This document shows positions 9,256 through 18,985 of a stretch of DNA of 64,000 nt, one piece after another (position 1 is the stretch's first letter; each line of letters opens with the position of its first letter). The notes beneath the pieces are model-generated. The model had not been told where the DNA came from. It was given only the letters and a program-made list of their open reading frames with translations, and did no database searches. The position numbers and the translations under genes were made by a program. The DNA is from Auriscalpium vulgare (lineage: Eukaryota > Basidiomycota > Agaricomycetes > Russulales > Auriscalpiaceae). The stretch lies in NCBI GenBank assembly GCA_019915015.1, contig JAHBBC010000046.1, positions 111,248-175,247 on the forward strand. The letters run 5' to 3'.

Positions 9256-9618
9256 ATGGCCGATCACACCACCGAACCCAGGCAGGCATCTTCGTCTCTT
9301 CATTCCTCTGATCACGCGCTGACATCGCCATGTATGCAGCAAGCGCCGCGGCGAGCTACACATTGCCAAGGGCAGCGCACTCGAGAATCTCGGAAGCATG
9401 GCCGGCGTACTCACGTGGGTGGGCGCTGGAAGAGAAGAGCGCATTGCTGGCGAGAGAGAGCGCGATGCCGCGCTAGAAAGGGAAGCCAAGACGAATAACG
9501 GCGCAGTTGGCGGGCAGGGACAGGAACAGCAACAGGCGGGTATGTCCGATCCATCGATCGTTGACTTATTGCAGCTCTCACGTTTGTATTAGGTGATTCG
9601 CAGGAGGGTAGCTCTTGA
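9256..9618 (+). CDS. diverged Hmp1/CsbD-like paralog with a GC-AG first intron
   Basis: Exons 9256-9281, 9340-9539 and 9593-9618 give 83 residues. The start MADHTTEPS matches the MVDTTKEPS of the gene at 3150, and the body aligns with it: GELHIAKGSALENLGSMAG against GQLHSTKGTALETAGNLTG, and AGREERIAGERERDAA against AGKDEHAAGENEYNAA. The downstream third of the domain is missing or replaced by a Gln/Gly-rich end. The homologous first donor reads AG|GCAGGC, and no usable GT lies nearby, so a GC-AG intron (9282-9339) is needed to keep the frame. Function presumably follows the Hmp1 family, though the shorter core may bind differently. Confidence 0.7.
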
Positions 9619-10174
9619 TTTCAGCGGATTAGTGGAGTTCACTGAAGCTTCGACTCGGAATGTCGCAATAATAAGGACAGGAATCTAGTTGCTCGCCTTG
9701 AATGGCCGGACTCGTTTTCTAATTGTAAGCGCTCTCTTGAAGCGTGAGCGTGGCATCGGCCGCGCGTGGTGTGTCGGAGAGGTTCTGACGGTCCTGGCAC
9801 ACATAAACGACGCTGTCGAAGACACTTGACTCTTCTCAGACGTCCAAGGGTCTACGGCACTGTATATTGACACGCGGCGCGAACTCCTTCTACTTGAATT
9901 GAGACTCGGCTTCAATCGTGGACTGGCATGGCGATATTTTCTACGCGGTCTGTCGACACCCTCTGCCCCGCTCTTTCGTCACGCCTATCTTATCGTGCCA
10001 ACATCCTGCCATGCTGTCGCGTTGCCGCCCTCTGCCCAAGCAGCTTCGGCACCCGGACGATGCGAATCGATAAGCCTCTACCAGCATCCATTCGTCATAG
10101 CTCTGGGTCTGCCTGGGGCAGTGGACACGTTTGCCGTTGGATAGATTGCGCATGCTCTCCGCGTGTTGAGCACA
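9619..10174. other. intergenic, nothing recognised
   Basis: About 555 bp between the two diverged Hmp1-like paralogs. No supported feature apart from the TATA box that follows. Confidence 0.3.
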
Positions 10175-10181
10175 TATAAAA
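10175..10181 (+). promoter_or_regulatory. TATA box of the third Hmp1-like gene
   Basis: TATAAAA lies 91 bp upstream of the ATG at 10266. Confidence 0.5.
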
Positions 10182-10265
10182 CCTCCCTTCTTCGTCTCCC
10201 GCTGACATCCGCATTCTACACATCCCAATCGATACGCAGACTGTCACCGCTTCCGAAACTTCACC

Positions 10266-10613
10266 ATGGCCGACGAACTCAGGCAGGTATCTTCGTCGCT
10301 CGCTATACCTATGATCGAGCGCTTACCTCGTCACGTACGCAGCAAGCTCCGCGGACAGCTGCACATCGCAAAGGGCACCGCACTTGAGAACCTTGGCAGT
10401 ATGACGGGCGTCCTCACATTAGTGGGAGTTGGAAGAGTAGAACGCCTCGCTGGGGAGAGACAGCGCGACGCCGCGCTAGAGCGAGAGGCGAAGAGGAATA
10501 ACGGCGCCGTTGGTGGGGAGGAGCAAAAAGAGGCAGGCAGCGGGTAGGTCTGATCCATTCATCGCCGAGTTATGGTCGCGGCTAATGACTTCATTAGCAG
10601 CACCACGGAGTAG
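10266..10613 (+). CDS. diverged Hmp1/CsbD-like paralog
   Basis: Exons 10266-10282, 10343-10543 and 10598-10613 give 77 residues, beginning MADELSKLRGQLHIAKG and ending GSGSTTE. It is clearly a close sister of the gene at 9256, sharing SALENLGSM/TALENLGSM, AALEREAK and NNGAVGG. The first intron again fits a GC donor at the conserved codon (AG|GCAGGT). Here, unlike in the sister, a GT donor four bases downstream with a shifted acceptor would also keep the frame. The two intron choices differ by only a few residues. The last intron (54 nt) has a CTAAT branch and TTAG acceptor. Its role is inferred from the family only. Confidence 0.7.
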
Positions 10614-10926
10614 CTTTTGAGCAGTACCTTCATAATTCAAAGAGACGGTTTGGAGACGGTACTCACCTTTTTCGAAATTCATTCGGAGTCGAAGACGACG
10701 ATCTCGATAGCTTGTCCTAGAAACCGCAGCTCGATTCTATCCGTTAAGTATATATGGGCCATATAAACAGCGTCTGCTTAGTGCTAGAAGTAGAAAGCAA
10801 TAAGGCTCAAAGCAGTGTCACGTGACAAGAGGACTTTCAAAGACTCGGAGGCTGCGACAGGACTGGGATGCAGACATAGACATTGACTGCTAAGCATCGA
10901 GAAACAGGAGATAGTCGAATACGCAC
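10614..10926. other. convergent intergenic region
   Basis: About 310 bp between convergent gene ends. Nothing recognised. Confidence 0.3.
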
Positions 10927-12181
10927 CTACGACTTGACCTTCACCATTACCCATCTCCCCTGGGCACCTTCCTTCCGCACGATCTCCCCGAGCTTGTCCC
11001 TCTCCATGAACCAAGCGTCCACAGCGCCTTCATTCTCTCTACCATCCCCTTCGCCGTAGCCCTCTTTCTTCTCCTCTGCATCCACTAGGAACAGCGCGCG
11101 CGTGGCCCAGCTTCGCGTATCACCCACTGCCAATGCGACCTCTCGATAGGTATTCCGGAGTACCCGCCACGCCGAGGCCCGCGCGCATGCGCGTAAGTCA
11201 TGAGCAAGCGTTCGCAGCGATTCCTTGCGGAGGTCTGGAGTATCCGATGATGGAGCGAATAGGCGATCGAGGGCGGGCGGCCGCGTGAGGGTGTCGAGCT
11301 GCGCATACTCAGCGCGGCGCAGAGAGCGCGCGACGCTGCGTATCCACGTATGCAGGTGAGAGTCATCCGCAAGGATAAAGAAGAAGGGTGCGGTGCGATC
11401 GAAGAGCGTGCGCTGGGAGGGGAAGTGAACTACCAGGTGGTGGATCTGAGCGAGGAGTGTTGTAGATGCGAGAGAAGATGGCGGTTGAAGGGGTGTCAAA
11501 GCCGAGGCTGCTACGGTGTAGAGGGTCAAGAGCGGTGGTATGATCGATGTTGTCTGTACCGGTGACCGAAATATGATTGATAGGTGGAGGGACATTTCGT
11601 ATACTGCAGGCAGTGGTCGGGTGGATTTAAGGAATTTAGCAGCAGCGGGTCGTACCTTCCAGAGAAAAAGAATCACACCGCTTCGAGGAGGATATCCCCT
11701 CTCTGAGCTTTCCTGCATCAAAGGTCAGGAAGGATGGCGTGCATAATGTAATACGCTGCGCACGGAGGTGTATGAGCAAATTGCCTTCAACTTCAGGCCT
11801 CTGCTTCGCCTCCGCTTCACTCATCCCCTCCGGCCGGCGATAGCGTCGCCAGTATTCAGTAACCTGCGTCAGTTCAGAGTCACCTGCTTGTGCGACAGCG
11901 CAGGATGTGTACCTTGTTCTGCACGAAGGCCCGATACTCATCCTGTACGGCAAAGTCCTTCAACCTGCACAGCTGTATTGCGTCAGGGCCAAGAAATAGC
12001 ATAAAAGAAGAGCACCGTACGTGTCCCCGTCCTTGTCTAGCCCGCTGCTTCGGCTGATGGAGGCGATGTGCTCGAAATTGGTGCCCGGGCGGCTTCCGCG
12101 CCCACGCACGGGCAACTCCGATCTGCCTACAATCGCAGCTGGATTGTCTGAGCGAGGGCGTCTCGAATTCCTGGGTGCCAT
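10927..12181 (-). CDS. conserved helical protein, possibly SAC3/GANP- or PCI-like
   Basis: Five exons (12181-12021, 11964-11913, 11863-11764, 11712-11656, 11603-10927) give 348 residues. All four introns are 49-56 nt, and phases agree throughout. After a basic disordered N-terminus (MAPRNSRRPRS) the protein looks all-helical: DFAVQDEYRAFVQNKV, EGNLLIHLRKLREGI, then long amphipathic helices with LLAQIHHLVVHF, DSHLHTWIRSVARSLRRAEY and DLRKESLRTLAHDL. The KLREGI block followed by a VYExSL helix recalls SAC3/GANP and related PCI proteins of mRNA export, but I cannot confirm it. An acidic loop (EEKKEGYGEGDG) near the end is probably surface-exposed. It is well formed and not a relic. Confidence 0.65.
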
Positions 12182-12258
12182 GAGAGACGAGAAGAGAGCG
12201 GACTAGCGATTGACAAGGAACGTAACGCGGACTAGCTATAGTAGACTCTAGCCTGAGA

Positions 12259-13827
12259 CGGCCATATCTTATCTTGTAGCCTGTATAGATCTTGCAGCTT
12301 ACAGATAACGCAGGTACTCCTTGACTGGGCCCCTACCACCCGTTCCTTTGAACGCCCTTGCTGCTGACCTCCCTGCAGCTTCGCGCTGGTATACGTCTCT
12401 GTCGATGACCACGTTCGAGCAGATCGTCGGCACGTCTACTCTTGACGTCGTCGTACCCAACACGTCGTTGGGCTTCCCCACTGCTGACGTCGACCAGCAG
12501 CAATGGCTGCGCCGTCTTTCCGCGGGAGACGTCGAGAGAAAGCTGGCTTTCTTCGGTGCGCTGCGCTATGATCACGATCTCTACCGTATTAATCTAGCTT
12601 CCCTGCAGATGAGCATCTCGACTTTCTGCTCGTACTACGCCTGGCGGCACCAGAAACAACTCTTTCCGATCCATCCATGGCTCCGTCATCACTTCTATCC
12701 TTTCTGGCGCACACTCAGATATCCTACGATGCGACCTACATCTCTCCCATGCCGCTCTCGCCCGCCCCAATACCCCGCGTGAGTACGCCGCCGCGCACCG
12801 TCTCACTCAAGCCCCGCGGCCATGTTCCACCAAGCATCGTCCCACCCAGCACGCCGAACCCGATGCCCTCTGTCACCGAACAGGACAAGCGCTACGTGCG
12901 CGCTGAAGGCACGACGTTGGCTACCGGTGTCTGGGGCGAGGACAAGGGCGAGACGAGCGAGGGCAGAGACGCGTTTGCCTTGTTGTGGGATGCGGAAAAG
13001 AAGACGTGGACGGCGGTGTTCAGGATGTGCGTCAGCGTGGGTGCGTGATCTGCTCATACCGAGCAGGGATGAGCTGACTGGGGTTTGTATAGCGTTCCTG
13101 CGACTGCATGTCCGCGACCCGCTCCTCTGCTTGACGGTATCCGCCACGCTCCGAGAGAGGCCCGTCCCCGTCACCGCCGCTCGTGAGCCGCTCGTCAAGC
13201 TCATTGCTGCAGTGGGCGGCCTGCCCAAGTCTCCCACCGACCCAACCGATCCATCTTCCTCCGACGATGACGAGGAAGATGACCGCTTCTACAACGGCCT
13301 CGCAGAAGTCAACCTCCTGGAAGGACTTACAGCAGGTGGGCATACCCTATTGCATGGTGTCTTCGTTGCCCTGACGGCGCTCAGCCCCGTCTCTCTCAAA
13401 CGCCGCCGCGTCGCTCTCGCTTCCCACGACGCGGCTTGGCCCCAAGACACGAAGACGCGAGTTCTCTTTGCGGCCGACAGCAGCGCGCGATGCAAGGCCA
13501 CATCACGAAGCAGAAACACCGACAACCGCGAACATGTCCGGGGCCCGCAACACGCTGCGCAAGTCGTTCCGCAAGACCCTGCAAACGGTGTCGGGCTTCC
13601 GTGTGCGCATGCGCACCGTGTTCGTGCCGTACGTGCTTCTGCCGCTGGCGGACCCGGACGCGCTCGACGCGCTCGAGGCTGGCCACACGGAGCGCACAGT
13701 GGTGCTGTGCATCGAACTCGAGAATGCGGGCGAGTCGGGTGGCGGGTTCGCAATCGAAGACATCGAAGTGTCGGTCGGCGGTGACGGCGGCGCGCGCGTG
13801 CGGCTGATCCGCTGGGGCGACGAGGCT
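12259..13827. repeat. segmental duplication, left copy (TRS65 promoter and 5' part)
   Basis: From the ATG at 12405 to 13827 it matches 24367-25789 at a constant offset of 11,962 with no indel. I see about five substitutions in roughly 1.4 kb by eye. Upstream, homology extends to 12259 with a few small indels. Homology stops abruptly in the middle of exon 4. Confidence 0.95.
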
Positions 13828-13881
13828 CGAGGTGAGCGCGCCGTGATCCGTCTGTTGCGCGCATCTAATCTTGCGCGATAA
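12405..13881 (+). pseudogene. truncated copy of the TRAPPII subunit gene TRS65
   Basis: This carries the same start and first three introns as the full gene at 24367, then breaks off at 13827 inside exon 4 just after LIRWGDEA. About 18 unrelated codons follow before a stop at 13881. A good splice donor (GAG|GTGAGC) lies 6 bp past the breakpoint. If transcribed, it could make only the N-terminal third of Trs65. No disabling change is visible within the duplicated part, which fits a very recent duplication. Its promoter is duplicated too, so transcription is plausible. Confidence 0.85.
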
Positions 13882-13900
13882 TTCAGAGAGTTCGTCGGCC

Positions 13901-14133
13901 TCGCATTGGTTGTATTAACAGCAGCGTCGCTTTGGTTGTAGCAACAGCAGCCTCGCATTTGTTGTATTAACAGCAGCCTCGCATTGCTTGTAGCAACAAC
14001 ACCAGGTCGCACTCGCTATAGTGTCACCGGCCTCGCCCTGGCTGTATTATTAGCAGCCTCGCACTGGCTGTATGTACACCAGCCACGGCCGGCTCCGCTA
14101 CAACAACGGCCGGCCTCGCTGCAACAACAGCGG
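13901..14133. repeat. degenerate 26-bp minisatellite at the duplication breakpoint
   Basis: Seven to nine units of about 26 bp with the pattern tcgcaytggttgtatta followed by acagcagcc, the later units increasingly diverged. The array starts about 75 bp after the end of the TRS65 homology. A TATATAG follows at about 14135. Confidence 0.8.
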
Positions 14134-15393
14134 TCTATATAGAGCGAGGCCGGGCCCTTCAAACCGACGCAGGGCGGGCGCAGAACCCTTCAAAATGCGT
14201 CCGGCAAGTTCAACTTGCATAGTCCAGGGCAAGCTAATTACACGATCTCGCGGCGCCTCCGCAGCGCCTCTCGCAGTCCCTCCCTCCGGCGCATCAACCT
14301 GCCGGACGCGACGACGCGCGCATGCTCTGGGACGTGGAATCAGCACGGACGCTGCATTTGCGAATTTCACAGCGGGGGAACTCACCTCGCGCGGTCCGCC
14401 GTCGTCTCAAACACGCGTGGTGGAGATAAGCGGCTGCGCCTTCGTGCGCGCCGATGTCTCGGGCAGCAGGTACGCTTCGTGTCCTGTCTGTCTGAACGCG
14501 CCGTTCTCATTCTTGCAGGCTCTTCACGCGTCGCGTCGTCCAACCGACATCCCGAATGCATCCCCCGCGAGACTGCTGCTGCTCGCGCGGCTATCGCGTC
14601 GCCCGCAGCGGTGGTCCACCTCGCATCCGCGCGGCCAGAGACACGCGGCGCACGCATGCTCGTCGTAGCGCGCGCCGGGAGCCGCAGGACGGACACCCGT
14701 AGCGTCTTCGCGAGAGGTACCTCTTCCTGTCTTCATGAAACCTGGGCAGATGTTGACGCCACGACGTGAATCCAGCGGTGACAGCGGCATTCGAGCGCAA
14801 CTCGCCCGCTGCGGCCCGTCGAGCGCGTGCGACGACCCGCTGGCCGAGCTGCTGGTGTCGAGCGGTAGGCCGCCGATTCGCGTTGACCGCAGGCGCATGG
14901 GTACGGGCGCGCAGCTCCAGGTTTCGACGCTACGGAGGCGGTGGGAGAGGATACAGATGGCGGCGGCGCGTGTCAATATTGCTCCAGCGACACCGCCGCC
15001 TGCTTGTGGTGATGACCCCCGTTGGGCGACGCGGATGCCCGCCCCTTGCGCGCACGACGGGCGCGACGTAAGATCGTACGCGCGGCGATGCGACGATGCG
15101 CCAGGAGCTCGGGAGGAAGGTTCGCCGCGGGAAGGTATGTCATGTCGTTCAATTCTCGGACAGCCTTCACTGTAGGCAGGTCGCACAACACGGTCCCGTG
15201 CCGCTCCGCCATTGGACGGGCCTGCCGGCAAACCCTGGCCAAGATTATCAGCGAAAACGAGCGAGCCGACACACTTACAACGCGCTTACCCATGGTTGCA
15301 ACGCTATTATGCACGGTTACAACGCCCTTGCTTAGCGTTGCAATCACCCTCGTCCACGATTTGCGCCATCGGCATCCACCGCGCGGCGCATCT

Positions 15394-15600
15394 CTGAGCA
15401 GGGAGTGCCTTGCAGCCCTCGATGCTGCGCTGTGAATCTCCTGCGAGGCTTGCGAATCGCGCGCCGTCGGCGTGTCGACGCTCCTCTAGGTGATGCGGGC
15501 AGCCTCGAGGAGCAGCAGGCGCGAGGGCGACGAGCTATGGAGATGGGAGGGCGGCGCGCCACGTCTGCGTAAGCGGCATTGGCGGCGGCGGCGGCGGCGT
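15394..15600. repeat. degenerate direct repeat, copy 1
   Basis: Shares an ordered series of short blocks with 16384-16590: cgcatctctg/cgtctctggcg, gcagccctcga, cggcgtgt.gacgctcctct, agcagcagg/agcagcagc, gatggggggc-like stretches and cattggcggc. Spacing is similar (about 990 bp apart), but identity is low. Confidence 0.5.
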
Positions 15601-16383
15601 CCACGAGAGGAGAGCGCTCTCAGCGCTTTGTAGCCTGCGCCGCGTGCGCAGACCTTCCCTGGACGTTGCCTTTCGCTTGATAGTCTGTCATTCGTAGAAG
15701 CCCGACAATGAGCAGCGTCACCGCGAAATACAGCAACACGCGTACCATGCCCTGGCACCACCTTGGAGCGAGGATCCAATGACTTGTCGACCAGGGGCAA
15801 CAGGTCCGTGCCACGGCGGCTGCGGCGGCCGCGCAGTCGTTGACGGGAGAGGCCATCGACAAGGCAGGTGACCGCCGTGCATCCCTCGGAATATCGCCGT
15901 TGAACTGCTTGTTATGCGACAGGCGCCGTTGACCCGATCTGGAGTCGCGGAGAACTGATATCCTCGCGGCCTGAACCGTCGCCAAGACATCCGCGGCCCA
16001 ATGCGTCACCCTCCCCGTGCGGCGCCTGGCCCGGACGACAATCATCGCGCGCTCGCAGCAGCAGCAGCGGTGGCAGTGAGGGCCGCCGCGACGAAGAGAT
16101 GACGCTCGAGGGAGTCCCCCACGATGACGGAGCGGCGACGGAGCGGCCAAGCTTCGGCGCGGGCGCAATGTCGCGGTCTTCAGCCGATGGCCCCGCACTT
16201 CGTCGGTGCGCCGCGCCTGCGTGGAATGCAGCGCGAGGCGTTGAGCTGGTGGCTCTCCGCCGAAGTTCCTGTGTACGGAGCTAGGTCAATCAGCGGGCTC
16301 GAGTGGGTAAGTAGTAGGAACACACTGACCAACGTATTCCGACAGGCTCATGCTCCCGCTGCCGCACTCGTCTCTGATCTGCG

Positions 16384-16590
16384 CAGCGTCTCTGGCGGGA
16401 GCAGCTCGCTCGCAGCCCTCGACTGTGACGTCGTCGGTCCCCCGCAGTGCTTGCAGTCGCACGCCCAACGGCGTGTAGACGCTCCTCTCGAATGCGCCAG
16501 CGTCTTCGAGCAGCAGCTGGCGTGGATGGCGGGCGGCGGATGCATCCGGCGACGGCGACATTGGCGGCTCTATAAGGAGGCCGTTCATGC
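16384..16590. repeat. degenerate direct repeat, copy 2
   Basis: Partner of the copy at 15394. The shared blocks keep order and approximate spacing, which suggests an old duplication within this gene-free region. Confidence 0.5.
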
Positions 16591-18652
16591 GGGCTTATTT
16601 GACGGTGCCTAGACAATCCAGGAACCGCGCGCACGAGACTATAAGCCAACGCAGGATCGCAGCAACGCAAGAAACTTACGAGACATCGAAAATCAAGCAA
16701 GACGAGAGCGGCCGCCGTGTCGCACCCGCCCGCTCGTACCCCGCTCGTGCCAGAAGACGGCACCCCGATGTCGCGACGTCGCGACGGAGACCGTGGCCTG
16801 GAGGTGGAGACGTCGGTGTGCAAACGTTCGCGGTAAGCCTCTTTGCATGTTTTGCAGCGCGACGGCGCTGACATTCGCAACAGTGAGCGGCAGCTCGCCA
16901 TCTGGCGCGCGCCCCTCCATCATCTTCGAGGTCACGGCCGACGCGGACCTCCGCGGCGGCGAGTGGTATCACGCCGTCCTGCACAGGCCGCGTCAGACAG
17001 GATAACCGTCGGTATGAAATAATATATCGCGTACCTTCCGGTCGTGCAACTTTCCTGCAAACGAAGCACCCGGGCCCCGCAGGAGAGTGGGACACGCCAG
17101 ATTTGCGTCAAGGAGATGTCTGGAAATGTTAGTGAGTTTGCTGTGACTCGACTGATTGCTTTATTCTGACTGACCTGCGCCTCCCTCGCTCCTTGGATGC
17201 GTCGTTCGACCCTGTCAGTCATCGTGGAGGTGCGCGTGTCACGCATGTTCACTGGTCGCTCCCCCGACAGCTCCGCGTCAATCTGCACCGCACTTAATCT
17301 AGACGCAGCACTCTCGGGCACAACGACGGCACCCACCACGGTCCGCGCAAGCCAGCCTTCATCGGCGTGCGAGGGCTGCGCGACCGCCGACATGCACGAC
17401 CCTGCGCGCATCGGGCAACAGATGCGCTCCGTCCAGCAATCGGGCCGCAGCGCTCTCAAGCACAACCAAGGCGCTCATCTATGCAAAGGCAGGTGTCGTC
17501 AGCATATGGACGCGCCTCATAAATGACGGGGACTTACTGTCTGGCGACCGGGCGCGAGCCAAAACGAACGGCAGCGCAACAAGCCTGCCGTTTGTCAAGA
17601 CCCACCAGCGCTGTCATGCGCCAGCGAGTGGCCATCATCTGCGCGAGCCAGGCGTCGTCAGCGCGTGGGCGCGGTGCAAGAACAGCGGGCGTCTTCTAGA
17701 GCAAGGGGTGAGACTCGCAGTAAACGTTGGCAATAGCGGGATACTCACGTCATATAGTCTGACGGCGCCGCGGCATGTCCGCAGATACGCCTGACGGTCC
17801 CTGCTAGGTGCGACTCGCTTGCTGCCGCGGGTTGCACTTGGGTCTGGGAGGCGGCGACCGTTCTATGTCAGCATGTCAGACGACGGCATTGGTGCAACAA
17901 GGCCAACAAGATGCACGCGTACCTCGCGTCTCGTGCGTCCTGCCACGGCACGGCGGATTCAGGCTGACGTGCAGCGCGACTGCGGAGAGTACAACCTAAT
18001 CAGAAACCGTCATCGAACGGAGGAAAAGACGACTCACTACGGCGGGAAGCGTCGATCTGAAGACGCGACAGGTTGCTGCATCACAGACCGGCATCGTGAA
18101 ATTTGGCGTTGCGGCGCAGGAGGCCGCGGGAGCTCCTCGGAGTCAAGGCAGAGACGTGTTAAATAGACGATAGAGGCCGCGTGTACGACACGGAACACAT
18201 TTTGCTTGCAAATCGACAAGAGATAGTTCTGCAAAGGTGTAAGCTGCGGTCGGCGCAACAAGTCGAGTAGTACATACCTGGCCGTGTTTCACACGCAAGC
18301 TCGCACTCGCTCGCACACGCTCGCAGCGGCGTCGACGACTCCCACATCCTCGTGCGCGCCGTAAGTTGTCGAGTCATTGAACCGTTCAGATATCAGCTCA
18401 CCTCTGGATGTGCTTAGGGAGGGAGCTCGTCGCAAAGCTCGGCGGCGACGGAATTGCGAGGGATGGTGGTGGTTGAGAGGGAAGGACAGGTTGACGGTCG
18501 TGGGTCGCGCGGTGAGCTCAGACTTGCATCCGAGCAAGAAACAACTGACCCGAATAAGCTTGTAGGTCTGTGGGAGCAATCAGCGCGATAAGGAAGTCGG
18601 AAGGAAAATCAGAAGGGGAGTAAGTTAGTTGCCTGTCACCTTCCGATGTGGC

Positions 18653-18981
18653 AACCTTCCCAGGTCTCCCATCTTTCATTTCCCGGAAGCACCATACATC
18701 CTGGATTGATGGGACATTCTGGGAAGGGTCCTCCGGTGGTCATTCAGGTGAGTGGATGGGTAATTATTGGGTGAAATATTGCCTGCTCTCAGAGAGCAGG
18801 CAATAATAGTACACTGAAAAATAAACATTTAGTCCTAGGAAGACCTCAGCATCGTCCAAATGGTGCCGGGCATGCTTGCAGAGGCTTGCAAGCATGCCTG
18901 TCATCATTTGAATGATGCCGAAGTCAGGACATCAAATTTACCTTTTCAAATCCGGGGCCACCGGGTGGTCACTACAGGTGC
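18653..18981. repeat. cluster of perfect inverted repeats flanked by a short direct repeat
   Basis: Four inverted repeats in about 250 bp: ccttcccag/ctgggaagg (arms about 55 bp apart); tattgcctgctct and its complement around a 3-nt loop near 18780; ggcatgcttgca and its complement around a 6-nt loop near 18880; and catcatt/aatgatg near 18905. Two similar motifs, ccggtggtcattcaggtg (about 18733) and ccgggtggtcactacaggtg (about 18960), bracket the central hairpins. The AT content is higher than in the surroundings. Confidence 0.75.
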
Positions 18982-18985
18982 GTCT

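Larger units (their letters stand above)
14134..18590. other. GC-rich region without supportable genes
   Basis: About 4.5 kb of GC- and CpG-rich sequence. Open frames exist on both strands but start in unrelated phases, lack coherent splice chains and show no family motif. One minus-strand frame at about 15060-15240 (MAERHGTVLCDLPT, YLPAANLPPELLAH) looks more protein-like than the rest but could not be extended. Two degenerate copies of a longer repeat lie at about 15390 and 16380. Confidence 0.35.
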
